64,000 nucleotides of DNA from Mangrovicoccus ximenensis (GTDB lineage Bacteria; Pseudomonadota; Alphaproteobacteria; Rhodobacterales; Rhodobacteraceae): contig NZ_QBKZ01000024.1 in NCBI RefSeq assembly GCF_003056725.1, forward strand, positions 1 through 64,000, in the 5' to 3' direction. Under the pieces are notes generated by a model that made no database searches, had not been told where the DNA came from, and was given only the letters and a program-made list of their open reading frames with translations. The position numbers and the translations under genes were made by a program. Of the stretch, positions 1-8,416 are shown piece by piece; position 1 is the stretch's first letter; every line of letters begins with the position of its first letter.

Positions 1-2
1 CA

Positions 3-647
3 ACCGCGCCGAAGCTCTGGGACCTGGCCGTGATCGGCGCAGGCCCGGCCGGCATGGCCGCCGCTGCGACCGCCGCGAAAGCAGGGCTCTCGGTCGTCCT
101 CCTCGACGAGGGCGAGGCCCCCGGCGGCCAGATCTACCGCGACATCGAGACCGCAACGCCCGCGCGACGCAAGGTGCTGGGCCCGGATTACGCGGCGGGC
201 GGCCCGCTGGCCGAAGCCGTGCGCAGCGGCGCCCTGACCTACCTGCCGCGCAGCATGGTCTGGAACATCTCGACCGACCGGGTGCTCGACATCTCGCGTG
301 ACGGCGGCTCGACGCAGCTGCGCGCGCAATATGTTCTGGCCGCGACCGGAGCAGTGGAGCGGCCCTGCCCGGTCCCGGGCTGGACCAAGCCCGGCGTGAC
401 CACCGTCGGCGCGCTGCAGATCCTGCTGAAATCCGCGGGCATCGTCGAGGAGGACGCCATCCTCGCCGGTTCCGGTCCGCTGCTGTGGCTGGTCGCCAAG
501 CAGATGATCGACGCGGGCATCCGGCCCGTCGCCGTGGTCGACACCACGCCGAAGGGCCGGATGCAGGCCGCGCTGCCGCATCTGGCGGGCGCGCTGCGCG
601 GCCACCGCTACCTGCGCAAGGGGCTGGGGCTGATGCTGGCCGCGCTA
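3..647 (+). pseudogene. FAD-dependent oxidoreductase, N-terminal part (open at window edge, 3' end lost)
   Basis: The reading frame enters from before the window. It shows a Rossmann FAD-binding motif (VIGAGPAG) near the start, the PGGQIYR segment typical of opine-oxidase/HcnB-like oxidoreductases, an ATG-type segment (LAATGAVERP) and a second nucleotide-binding turn (AGSGPLL). Homology appears to run to about 645. There the frame continues into unrelated sequence, while a neighbouring frame reads as the end of a sugar kinase, so the C-terminal half is missing. The family oxidises amines or amino-acid derivatives with FAD; the exact substrate cannot be told. Its position beside polyamine-type ABC genes would suit amine catabolism, but the join between them is a breakpoint, so that context may be secondary. 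Confidence 0.75.
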
Positions 648-738
648 CGCCAATGTCGCCGCCGCCCTTTCGACCACGCGCGAGGGGCCGGCCACGCCGC
701 CCGCCCGCGCCGAGGTGCTGCGCCACCTGGCCGGCTGA
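643..738 (+). pseudogene. C-terminal remnant of a PfkB-family sugar kinase
   Basis: In the frame ending at the TGA at 736-738 the translation reads RYANVAAALSTTREG followed by a PxRAEVxxxL ending. This is the usual last helix and tail of PfkB-family (ribokinase/fructokinase-like) kinases. About 30 residues remain; the catalytic and ATP-binding parts are absent. It abuts the interrupted FAD oxidoreductase directly, so the two are the sides of one breakpoint. A kinase end 55 bases before an ABC substrate-binding gene suggests the kinase once belonged to the operon that follows. Assignment is from the tail motif only. Confidence 0.55.
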
Positions 739-793
739 ACCCCAACACCAAGAGGGCCGTCAGAGCCCCGACCACACCGACAAGGAGACCGAC

Positions 794-1831
794 ATGAAAT
801 CCGCCTTCCTTCTTTCCCTCTCCGCCGCCGCACTGGCCGCGTCCGGCGCGCTGGCCGACGAGATCCGGGTGCTCAACTGGCAGGGCTACGGCACCGACAT
901 CGACTGGGCCGTGAAGGCCTTCGAGGAGGCCACCGGCCATACGGTCGTGCACGAGTACTTCAATTCCGAGCAGGAGATGCTGACCAAGATGCGCACCAAT
1001 CCCGGCGCCTATGACGTCGTGCTGGTGAACGCCATCTACAACCCGCAGGCTACCGCGGAAGGGCTGCTGTCGCCGATCGACCCGGCCGGACTGGAGAACT
1101 TCGTCGGCATTCCGGCCGAGTTCGCCGGCAGCGCGATGCTCAACGAAGGCGGTGCGCTCCATGGCGTGCCCTGGACTTGGGGCGTGACCTCCTTCGCGGT
1201 CAACACACAGGCCTTCGACACCGTCCCCGACACGCTGGAGGTGCTCTGGGACCCGGCGCACGAAGGCCGCGTCTCGGTGCGCGACGATGCGGTCGAGGCG
1301 ATGCAGATCGGCGCCCTGGCGACAGGACAGGACATCAACGACATCCGGGACCTCGAGGCGGTCCGTGCCAAGCTCGAGGCGCTGCTGCCGCAGCTGCGCA
1401 CCTTCTGGGGCAGCGAAAACGACTGGAACCAGTTCATGGCGGCGGGCGAGTTCGACGTCTCCACCTACTGGTCCGGCTCGGCGGCCCGCTCGGCGGCGAT
1501 GGGCCTGCCGGTGGAATTCGTGGTGCCGAAGGAAGGCGCGATCGGCTGGCTCGACAGCCTCGCCGTTCCGGCCAGCTCGGAGCACAAGGAAGCTGCACTC
1601 CAGTTCATCGACTGGATGATCGACCCGGAATTCTATGTCGGCTGGGATGCCGAGGGCGCGCCGGCCTCTGCCAATGGCGAAGCTGCGGCGGCCCTGGACG
1701 AAAGCGCCTTCAACCGCCGCGTCCTGGGCGATCCCGAAGTCGCCGCCCGCGTCCAGTTCCAGGCGCCGATCGACGACGGGACCCGCCGCGAATACCTCGA
1801 GATCTGGCAGGCCCTGAAGGCCGTCCAGTAA
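794..1831 (+). CDS. polyamine-type ABC transporter substrate-binding protein (PotD-like)
   Basis: A 345-residue periplasmic binding protein. A signal peptide (Lys followed by a leucine/alanine-rich core) ends at an ALA-type site near residue 21, then EIRVLNWQGYG, the usual start of mature PotD/spermidine-putrescine-binding family proteins. An AAGEFDVSTYWSG segment and a C-terminal helical region agree with the extracellular solute-binding family 1/8 fold. A purine-rich ribosome site (AAGGAG) lies just before the ATG. It is followed by two permeases and an ATPase in the classical PotD-B-C-A order. The transported molecule could be a polyamine, an opine or another small cation; sequence alone does not say which. 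Confidence 0.85.
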   Translation: MKSAFLLSLSAAALAASGALADEIRVLNWQGYGTDIDWAVKAFEEATGHTVVHEYFNSEQEMLTKMRTNPGAYDVVLVNAIYNPQATAEGLLSPIDPAGLENFVGIPAEFAGSAMLNEGGALHGVPWTWGVTSFAVNTQAFDTVPDTLEVLWDPAHEGRVSVRDDAVEAMQIGALATGQDINDIRDLEAVRAKLEALLPQLRTFWGSENDWNQFMAAGEFDVSTYWSGSAARSAAMGLPVEFVVPKEGAIGWLDSLAVPASSEHKEAALQFIDWMIDPEFYVGWDAEGAPASANGEAAAALDESAFNRRVLGDPEVAARVQFQAPIDDGTRREYLEIWQALKAVQ

Positions 1832-1867
1832 GCCCGGAAGCGGCACCACTCGGAAACGGAGGCCCGC

Positions 1868-2731
1868 ATGGCAGACCTCGAAACCCCGGCAGAGCGCAGG
1901 CGGCTGTTCACCCTGCTCTCCCCGGCCTATCTTTGGCTCACGGTGGCGGTCTTCCTGCCGCTTTCGGCCATGCTGTTCTTCAGCTTCCTTACCGACATGC
2001 CGCAGGACGCCCCGGACTGGGGCGTCACCCTAGGCAACTATGCGGAGTTCCTGACGAACCCGACCTATGCCACGCTGCTGCGGAAATCGCTGACCCTGGC
2101 CTTCACCGTCACCGGCTTCTGCATCCTGATCGGCTATCCCTGCGCTCTGGTGCTGGCGAAATCGATCAAGGGACGGTCCCGCGAGGCGCTGTTCCTGATG
2201 GTCATCCTGCCCTTCTGGTCGAACTCGCTGGTGCGGATCTTCTCCTGGGCAATCGTGCTCCGGGGCAACGGCGTGCTCGAGCGCGCGGTGAACTGGCTTC
2301 TGCCCTTCGACGTGCGGCTGAACCTGATGTTCACCACCGACGCGGTGGTTATCGGGCTGGTGCACAGCTACCTGCCCTACGTGATCCTGACCTCGTATCT
2401 GGCGCTGCAGGCGGTGGATGACGACCTGATCGACGCGGCCCGCTCGATGGGCGCCTCGAAGCTGACCATCCTGCGCCGCATCCTGCTGCCCTTGTCGCTG
2501 CCGGGCCTGCTGGCCGGCGCGGTGCTGGTCTTCGTGCCCGTCGTCGGATCCTTCATGGAGCCGCGCATCCTCGGCGGCCGCATGGGCACCTATTACGGCA
2601 CGGTGATCGAGGACCAGTTCGTCGCCGTCTACAACTGGCCGCTCGGTGCAGCGCTGTCCTTCATCCTGCTTGCAGTCGTCATCGCCATCCTCGCCGCCGC
2701 GAGCCCCGTGCTGAAGAGGGCGCAGACATGA
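1868..2731 (+). CDS. ABC transporter permease, PotB-like
   Basis: A 287-residue inner-membrane permease with about six hydrophobic segments. The cytoplasmic coupling loop reads DAARSMGASKLTILRRILLP, an EAA motif placed about 190-210 residues in, as in BPD_transp_1 proteins. The N-terminus is polar and is followed by a transmembrane helix (residues 20-40). It starts 37 bases after the binding-protein gene and its stop overlaps the start of the next permease (ATGA), indicating translational coupling. It would pair with the PotC-like protein to form the channel. Confidence 0.88.
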   Translation: MADLETPAERRRLFTLLSPAYLWLTVAVFLPLSAMLFFSFLTDMPQDAPDWGVTLGNYAEFLTNPTYATLLRKSLTLAFTVTGFCILIGYPCALVLAKSIKGRSREALFLMVILPFWSNSLVRIFSWAIVLRGNGVLERAVNWLLPFDVRLNLMFTTDAVVIGLVHSYLPYVILTSYLALQAVDDDLIDAARSMGASKLTILRRILLPLSLPGLLAGAVLVFVPVVGSFMEPRILGGRMGTYYGTVIEDQFVAVYNWPLGAALSFILLAVVIAILAAASPVLKRAQT

Positions 2732-3513
2732 CCCGTTCCCCGCTCGTCCTCCTCGGCCGGATCTGGCTGGCGCTGATCCTCGTCTTCCTCTACGCGCCGA
2801 TCCTCGTCATGGCGGCGATGTCCTTCAACGCCTCGCCCTTCTACCAGCTTCCCTTCGAGTTCTCGACCACCTGGTATGCCAAGATGGCCGGGAACCAGCA
2901 GATCATCACCGCCGCCATCCGCTCGGTCCTGATCGCCTGCGCCACCACGGTGGTGGCGACGGTGCTGGGCACCGCCGCCTCGGTCGCGCTCTTCCGCTAC
3001 GACTTCCCCGGCAAGCGCATCCTGCAGGTGCTGCTGTTCCCGCCGATCGCGATTCCGTGGCTGATCACCGGCACGGCGATGCTGGTCTTCTTCTTCGCCG
3101 TCGGCATCGGCCGCGGCACGCCCGCGGTGCTGATCGGCCATGTCGCGCTGGCTCTGCCGTATGTCATCGTCACGGTCTCGGCGCGGCTCTCGAGCTTCGA
3201 CGTCACGCTGGAGGAGGCCGCGCGCTCGATGGGCGCCGATGCCTGGACGGTGCTGCGCCGCGTCACCCTGCCCTGGATCGCGCCGGGGGTCGTCGCGGGG
3301 GCGCTCTTCGCCTTCGCCGTCAGCTTCGACCAGTTCGTGGTCAGCTACTTCCTGTCCGAGCCCGGCGACAGCACCCTGCCGGTGCTGATCTACACCGCGA
3401 TCCGCAAGGGCTTCACCCCCGAGATCAACGCGATCTCCACCATCATCGTCACCGTCTCCATGGCGGTCATGTTCCTCGCCACCCGCTATTCCAAGTTCGG
3501 AGGGTCCCGCTGA
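2728..3513 (+). CDS. ABC transporter permease, PotC-like
   Basis: A 261-residue second permease subunit. It begins with a membrane segment (LALILVFLYAPILVMA), typical of PotC proteins, and has the EAA-type coupling loop EEAARSMGADAWTVLRRVTL around residues 165-185 plus further membrane spans. The start overlaps the upstream permease by four bases, and its TGA overlaps the ATG of the ATPase gene, so the three cistrons are tightly coupled. Confidence 0.88.
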   Translation: MTRSPLVLLGRIWLALILVFLYAPILVMAAMSFNASPFYQLPFEFSTTWYAKMAGNQQIITAAIRSVLIACATTVVATVLGTAASVALFRYDFPGKRILQVLLFPPIAIPWLITGTAMLVFFFAVGIGRGTPAVLIGHVALALPYVIVTVSARLSSFDVTLEEAARSMGADAWTVLRRVTLPWIAPGVVAGALFAFAVSFDQFVVSYFLSEPGDSTLPVLIYTAIRKGFTPEINAISTIIVTVSMAVMFLATRYSKFGGSR

Positions 3514-4526
3514 TGTCCCGCGTCGACGTTGCCAACGTGACCAAGAAATTCGGCCATGCCACCGCGCTGGACGATGTGTCGATCACCTTCGAGGATGGCG
3601 GGTTCTTCGCCCTTCTCGGCCCCTCGGGCTCGGGCAAGACCACGCTGCTGCGGACCATCGCCGGGTTCTACTTCCCCGAAAGCGGCACGATCCGGATCGG
3701 CGAGCAGAATGTCGAGAAGGTGCCCGTGGAGAAGCGCGACATCGGCATGATGTTCCAGAACTACGCGCTCTTCCCCAACATGACCGTGGCCGACAACGTG
3801 GGCTTCGGCCTGCGCGTCCGCAAGGTTCCGGCAGCCGAGGAGAAGCGGCGCATCGCCGAGGCGCTGGAGCTCGTCCAGCTCGGGCATCTGGCGGACCGGC
3901 GGCCCTCGCAGCTTTCGGGCGGCCAGCGCCAGCGCGTCGCGCTCGCCCGCGCCATCGTCACCAATCCTAGGGTGCTGCTTCTCGACGAGCCGCTCTCGGC
4001 GCTCGACAAGACGCTCAGGGTCGACATGCAGATCGAGCTGAAGCGCATCCAGCGCGAGATCGGCATCACCACCATCTTCGTCACCCATGACCAGGAGGAG
4101 GCGCTGACGCTGTCGGACCGGATCGGCATCCTGAAGGACGGGCGCATCGTCCAGGCGGGCCCGCCGCGCGAGGTCTATGACCGGCCGGTCGATGCCTTTG
4201 CCGCAGGCTTTCTCGGCGAGGCCAATTGGCTGCCCGAAGCGGCGCTGCCCGGCTTGGCGCTGCCCGGCGCGGCCGCGGGACGCCGCTTCGCCACCCGTCC
4301 CGAAATGCTGTCGATCTCGGCCCAAGCACCGGGCGAGGGACGCAATGCGGTGAAAGGCCGGCTGCTGCAGCGGGTCTTCGCCGGGGCGATGGCGACCTGC
4401 CTCGTCGATGTCGCGGGCACGCAGTGGAAGCTCGTGGCGCGCGACCGCGACATCCCCGAGCTGCCCGGCGGCGGCGAGGTCTGGCTGAGCTGGGATCCCT
4501 CCGACACGCTGGCCGTCCCGGCATGA
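3513..4526 (+). CDS. ABC transporter ATP-binding protein, PotA-like
   Basis: A 337-residue ATPase. Walker A GPSGSGKT is at residues 36-43, followed by a Q-loop (FQNYALFP), signature LSGGQRQRV, Walker B with VLLLDEPLSALD, and H-loop FVTHDQEE. The C-terminal third is a TOBE-like beta domain beginning around the ATRPEM segment, as in PotA/CysA-type ATPases with a regulatory tail. The ATG at 3513 is chosen because it overlaps the upstream stop; longer upstream extensions run antisense-like through the permease gene. It energises import through the two preceding permeases. Confidence 0.9.
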   Translation: MSRVDVANVTKKFGHATALDDVSITFEDGGFFALLGPSGSGKTTLLRTIAGFYFPESGTIRIGEQNVEKVPVEKRDIGMMFQNYALFPNMTVADNVGFGLRVRKVPAAEEKRRIAEALELVQLGHLADRRPSQLSGGQRQRVALARAIVTNPRVLLLDEPLSALDKTLRVDMQIELKRIQREIGITTIFVTHDQEEALTLSDRIGILKDGRIVQAGPPREVYDRPVDAFAAGFLGEANWLPEAALPGLALPGAAAGRRFATRPEMLSISAQAPGEGRNAVKGRLLQRVFAGAMATCLVDVAGTQWKLVARDRDIPELPGGGEVWLSWDPSDTLAVPA

Positions 4527-4921
4527 GCAGCTGGCTGCTCGTCATCGACATGCAGCCGGGCTTCGGCCATCCCGACAGCCCCTGGTGCACGCCGGGCTAT
4601 GACGCGGTGGCCGGGCGGGTCGGGGCGCTGGTCGAGGCCTATGGCGACCGGGTGCTCTTCACCCGGTTCCAGCCGCCCGGCGAACCGCAGGGCGCCTGGC
4701 GGCCCTATTATGACCGCTGGTCCTTCGCAGTGGACCCGGCCCATGCCGGGCTCTGGGACCTGGACCCCCGCTGGCAGGGGCGACCGAGCGTGGCGGGCCA
4801 GCGCTTCGCCAAGTGGCGCGAAGCCGCACCGCCCCGCCCTTGCGGTCCGCCGCAAGGCAGGACATCGCCGTTTGCGCTCCGGCAGCGCTTGGTCTTGGAA
4901 GTTCCGGAGACCGGCCGCTGA
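4523..4921 (+). pseudogene. isochorismatase-like cysteine hydrolase, N-terminal fragment
   Basis: The ATG overlaps the ATPase stop (ATGA). The first ~95 residues resemble isochorismatase-like hydrolases: LLVIDMQPGF at the N-terminus contains the catalytic Asp, followed by a VLFTRF strand and a RFAKW segment carrying the expected Lys. After about 4815 the similarity stops, and the region that should carry the nucleophilic Cys is replaced by low-quality proline/arginine-rich sequence ending at 4921. With the Cys missing the product should be inactive. The intact ancestor was probably the last gene of the ABC operon and acted on an amide-bond substrate. Confidence 0.7.
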
Positions 4922-5003
4922 TGGAAGCCGCCGCAACCGCAGCCGGCCGGCCGGGGCCCCGCTCCAGGCCGGGGCGCATCCTGCCTGCGGTGCGCAGACC
5001 GGC

Positions 5004-5369
5004 TCAGCGCGCCGGAATCAGCCGGATTTCGCCTTCGCGGACCGCCACCCAGTAGCAGGAGGCCGTCGGTCCCGACAGCGCAGGCGTCAGGCTCTGGCAG
5101 TACCGGCCCTCGCCGGTGAAGACCCAGACGCCGCGGAACTGCTCCCCGGCATAGAGGCCCGACACGGTGCCGTCCGGTTCCACCCGGGCGCGGTAGCCGT
5201 CGCCCGAGAGCCGTTCGCCGACCACCGCCTCCTGGAAGCGGGCGCCGTCGCGGATCAGTTCGTATCCGGCATTGTCGAGCCCCGCCATGGTCAGCGGGTC
5301 GGGCCCCGGCAGATCCGCCGTGCAGGCGCCGAGACAGAGGCAGAGGAGGACGAGTTCTAGACGGGACAT
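5004..5369 (-). CDS. small lipoprotein of unknown function
   Basis: 121 residues. The N-terminus (MSRLELVLLCLCLGAC) is a lipoprotein signal with a lipobox LGAC, so the mature protein should be a diacylglyceryl-anchored periplasmic protein. The mature part is about 105 residues, acidic and beta-rich looking, with two Cys (CQS and SCYW) that could form a disulfide. It has the look of the small lipoprotein family in which a peptide is titrated against an expected gene product; no enzymatic motif is visible. A similar small lipoprotein is encoded at 15052-15462. Confidence 0.65.
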   Translation of the reverse strand: MSRLELVLLCLCLGACTADLPGPDPLTMAGLDNAGYELIRDGARFQEAVVGERLSGDGYRARVEPDGTVSGLYAGEQFRGVWVFTGEGRYCQSLTPALSGPTASCYWVAVREGEIRLIPAR

Positions 5370-5426
5370 GGGCAGGAGCTAAGCGTCACAGTGTTTCTCC
5401 GTGGTTAACGTGGGACTTTGACGGCA

Positions 5427-5453
5427 CGGTTCCGGGGAAGTAACGCGGAACCG
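5427..5453. promoter_or_regulatory. inverted repeat in the leader of the DUF4177-like gene
   Basis: Perfect 7-base arms CGGTTCC (5427-5433) and GGAACCG (5447-5453) with a 13-base loop, lying 16 bases before the ATG at 5470. It sits in the only divergent promoter interval here (5370-5469) and could be an operator or an RNA hairpin that affects translation. No assignment beyond that is possible. Confidence 0.4.
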
Positions 5454-5469
5454 GAACGGAGGGTCCCTG

Positions 5470-5745
5470 ATGAGCTACGAATACCACGTCATCCCCGCAC
5501 CCGAGCGCGGCCAGAAGGCCAGGGGCGCCAAGACGCCCGATGCCCGCTATGCCGCAGCGCTGGCCGAGGTGCTGAACGCGCAATCGTCCGAGGGCTGGGA
5601 GTTCCAGCGCGCCGAAGTGCTGCCCAGCCAGGAAAAGCAGGGCCTGACCGGCAGCCGCACGGTCTATGTCAACGTGCTGATCTTCCGCCGCCCTGCCGCG
5701 GGGACCGCCCCTGCGGCCCTGCCGGAGAGCCCCGGCGCGGACTGA
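5470..5745 (+). CDS. DUF4177-like small protein
   Basis: 91 residues with the pattern MSYEYHVIPAPERG followed by a helix, then NAQSSEGWEFQRAEVLP and a C-terminal strand YVNVLIFRR. The order Y-E-Y-x-V start, LNxxxxEGWE middle and a terminal strand matches the DUF4177 family of small alpha/beta proteins. A ribosome site (GGAGGG) precedes the ATG. The last ~15 residues are a Pro/Ala-rich tail. Function of the family is unknown. Confidence 0.7.
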   Translation: MSYEYHVIPAPERGQKARGAKTPDARYAAALAEVLNAQSSEGWEFQRAEVLPSQEKQGLTGSRTVYVNVLIFRRPAAGTAPAALPESPGAD

Positions 5746-5768
5746 TCCCTGCCCGCCCTGCGCCGCGC

Positions 5769-6026
5769 TCAGGCCCGGATCTCGAGCGCGAGCGCGTGGA
5801 TCGCGCCCATGAGGTCCTTGCCCAGGGCCTTGTGAATCGCCCGCTCGCGACCGACGCGCGTCATCTCGCCGAAGGCGGGCGCGGCGATGGCAACGCGGAA
5901 ATGGCTCTCGCCCGAGCCATCATCCCCGGCATGGCCTGCATGCATGTGGCTTTCGTTGACGACGGTCAGCTCGACCGGCTCGAAGGCCTCCGTCAGACGC
6001 GCCCGAATCTGGTCCGCAATACCCAT
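5769..6026 (-). CDS. bolA: BolA-family protein
   Basis: 85 residues. The sequence reads ADQIRARLTEAF, then VELTVVNESHMHAGH, then HFRVAIAAPAF, then RVGRERAIHKALG. This is the complete BolA fold including the conserved His-containing loop (HMHAGH) and the VxRHRxI-type helix. BolA proteins partner with monothiol glutaredoxins in iron-sulfur and iron signalling. It is divergent from the J-domain gene, an arrangement common in Rhodobacterales. Confidence 0.92.
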   Translation of the reverse strand: MGIADQIRARLTEAFEPVELTVVNESHMHAGHAGDDGSGESHFRVAIAAPAFGEMTRVGRERAIHKALGKDLMGAIHALALEIRA

Positions 6027-6127
6027 TTTTTGTTCCTGCCCCTCTTCCGCTCGGCGAATTAAACGCTAGAATTCCCGCCTGTTTCGAATTGCTACCGTGC
6101 TGTGGTCCTAAAGAAAAGGTGACTCTG

Positions 6128-6760
6128 ATGGCCAAGGAAGATCCCTTCGGGTTCGACATGTCCGTGTCTTCCGCCAAGAAGAAGCGCGTCCGGGGCCGCC
6201 GCGGCATGTCCGGCGCCTTCGACACCTCGCAGCGCGTCTGCGAGCACGAGGGCTGCGAGGAAGCCGGCAAATACCGCGCGCCGAAGAGCCCCGACGCGCT
6301 CGACGATTTCTTCTGGTTCTGCAAGGACCATGTCCGCGAATACAACCTGAAGTGGAACTTCTTCAACGGCACGACCGAAGCCGAGATGAACCAGCAGATG
6401 GAGCAGGACAAGGTCTGGGGCCGCGAGACCAAGCCGTTCCGCAAGACCGTCGAGGAACGCGCCTGGGCGCGGCTCGGGATCGACGACGCGCATCAGGTGC
6501 TGGGCGAGAACGCCACGCGCAACCCCGGCAAGGGCGATCCGTCCTCGGGCACCCGCCGCCTGCCGCCGACCGAGCGCCGGGCGCTGGAGATCCTCGAAGC
6601 CAAGGACACTTGGACCAAGGTCGAGATCCGCAAGCAGTACAAGTCGCTGATCAAGGTTCTGCACCCCGACATGAACGGCGGCGACCGCTCCGACGAGGAA
6701 CGGCTGCAGGAAGTCGTCTGGGCCTGGGACCAGATCAAGGAGAGCCGCAGCTTCCGCTGA
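6128..6760 (+). CDS. J-domain (DnaJ-like) molecular chaperone
   Basis: 210 residues. A basic N-terminal region (KKKRVRGRRG) is followed by a Cys/His-containing middle segment (RVCEHEGCEEAGKYR, then FFWFCKDHVREYN) that looks like a small metal site. A C-terminal J-domain has WTKVEIRKQYKSLIKVLHPDMNGG with the obligatory HPD. The ATG at 6128 has an AAGGTGAC-type ribosome site; in-frame codons farther upstream lack one. The architecture matches the Rhodobacterales J-protein found next to bolA, and it should stimulate a DnaK-type Hsp70. The cobS gene often found after it in relatives is not here. Confidence 0.85.
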   Translation: MAKEDPFGFDMSVSSAKKKRVRGRRGMSGAFDTSQRVCEHEGCEEAGKYRAPKSPDALDDFFWFCKDHVREYNLKWNFFNGTTEAEMNQQMEQDKVWGRETKPFRKTVEERAWARLGIDDAHQVLGENATRNPGKGDPSSGTRRLPPTERRALEILEAKDTWTKVEIRKQYKSLIKVLHPDMNGGDRSDEERLQEVVWAWDQIKESRSFR

Positions 6761-7325
6761 CGGCCTCCGGCACCGCCGCGCAGCTCCACAGCGCGGCGGG
6801 CAGGTCCAGCCGCAGCGCACCGGTTGCGCGCGGCAGGTACACCGTTTTCGAATATCCGGCGAAGGGAATCGTCAGCCCGTCCGAGAAGGCAACCGCCGTG
6901 ACCGGGACATGGATGCGCGTCCCCGACCCCGCCTGGCCGGTCGCCTGCGCGTCAACCTCGATCTCTCCCTTCAGATGCACCATGGCGACATGCAGCGCCC
7001 GCATGCGGACCAGCATGCCCGTGGCGGCGCTGGCCAGCCCGGCCGGTGCGGCGAACGCCGTGTTGCGGTCGGTGACCGGCGCGCCGCCCATCGCGCCGAG
7101 CGGGCCGAGCACCGGCGCAAGGTCATGGGCGTGCTGCACCACCAGGCCGATCGCGGCGCCGAGCTTGCGGCCCTGCCCGGCAAGCTCGGCGGGAAACATC
7201 GGCCGGAGCGCGGGGTCGGTGCGGAAAAGCTCGGCGTAGAAATCGGCGGCCAAGCCGGGCGCGTCCTGGGCAAGCACCTCCCAGGTGGCGCGGATTTCGC
7301 GGATATCGTCTTGGCTCAGGGCCAT
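6735..7325 (-). pseudogene. chimeric ORF: bacterial globin N-terminal half joined to unrelated sequence
   Basis: 196 codons starting at an ATG (7325) with a GGAGG ribosome site. Residues 1-80 read like a haemoglobin/flavohaemoglobin N-terminus: DIREIRATWEVLAQDAPGLAADFYAELFRTDPALRPMF, then a QGRKLGAAIGLVVQHAHDL helix. The globin E-F region with the proximal His is absent; after about 7080 the frame continues through an unrecognised ~115-residue sequence (HVAMVHLKGEIEVD, YSKTVYLPRATGALRLDLPA). The ORF overlaps the end of the J-domain gene by 26 bases. A haem-binding globin cannot fold from this, so I treat it as a same-strand gene fusion across a breakpoint. Confidence 0.6.
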
Positions 7326-8416
7326 CGTGGCATCCTCCAATTGCTGATGGTGCCACCATGGGTCCTGCGCTTTTCCGGCTTGTGTCCGGATGCCGGGGCC
7401 GGGGTTTCATTTGTTTCAGCCCCGCGGCGGGCCGCCCGGCTCCGGGGGCGGACGCTTGCCGGACGGCCTGCGGCGCGGGCCAGCTGGACCGCAAGGAGCG
7501 GCGGTGCGCGCAAATCCAAGGGGCTGCACCTGGCAAATCCAGCATGCCGGCTGCGCAGCATGGGCAGCCTCCCAAGACGGCGCGCGTGACGGCCAGCTGG
7601 ACAAGCTGTTATCGGGCGCTGCGGCAGGGAGGGTCTCTGGCCGTCCGGTTCGATCCTTCCCTGCCGCGGCACGCCGCACTGTCCGGCCGACGTGGCCGCC
7701 AGCAGTCCCATGGCGACGCTGCGATCCAGTCGGCCTCGCCCTCGAGGGCCTCTTTGGCCTGCCGCTCCGCCAGATCGATCCAGCGTAGCGCCACATCGGC
7801 CCGCCCGTGGCGAACGGCTTCTTGGAAAGTCTGCCGGCTCTGTCCTGGCTGGGTTGGTGCGTCCGGGACTTCAGCCCCCTGTCCCGGCGCCAGATGACCT
7901 TGGACAGGGCCATTCCAAATGGGCCTTTGCATCTGCTGGGGGACAATGGGGCATCGACGGGGCATTGTTGCAGACGTCAGCGTCGGGACAGGATGCCCCT
8001 TTTCCCAGCTGGGCTAAGGTCATGCGTTCGATCTCGGCAGTGCGGGGGCGTCGAGACGGTTCAAGACTGGACGGCACGCGTCCTCGGTCGGATCGCAGCC
8101 GCGAATGATGCGGGTGCGGATGTGGATCTTGGCGGTCTGGCGGTCGGGGTCCCTCGGAGCGATCCGTTCTCCGAAGGACCTGAGGCCTTTCCTCCCGGCG
8201 CCGCTCCGGCTGCGGACATGGTCGCCGGACCATCGCTTGCCGAACGAGCCGGAACCGTAGCGCCAGTGGCACCGTCGAGATCGAACGCGGCCGAGGCGCC
8301 CGCAAGATGTCGCTGCGGGCCAGGGCGGCGGGGCGGTCCTCCTTCCGGAAACGCCCGCTCCTGCGGATGGGAGTGCCGCCGCGCGCCGGGATCGCCGAGT
8401 GGCACCGGCGGGTGCC
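7326..8416. other. gene-poor interval between globin remnant and rpe
   Basis: About 1.1 kb without a convincing complete gene. A minus-strand stretch at 7609-7965 has some coding character (ADVALRWIDLAERQAKEAL) but matches no family I recognise. The part nearest rpe carries a probable transposase remnant (separate entry). The interval separates two broken genes, so it probably accumulated through insertion and deletion. Confidence 0.5.
8035..8260 (-). mobile_element. possible decayed transposase C-terminus
   Basis: On the minus strand the translation gives GRKGLRSFGERIAPRDPDRQTAKIHIR and, after a disrupted stretch and a frame change, VLNRLDA then TAEIERMT. The order 'ARxxDRQTAEIxIRxxxxNRFxALGTAEI' is what I remember from the last part of a transposase widespread in Rhodobacteraceae. 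The copy is interrupted by an extra segment and a frameshift and has no start or inverted repeats that I can see. Identification is tentative. Confidence 0.3.

Noticed and set aside
30-797. A real fusion protein of oxidoreductase and downstream sequence
   Set aside because: After ~645 this frame is arginine/proline-rich noise, while the neighbouring frame carries the recognisable kinase tail.
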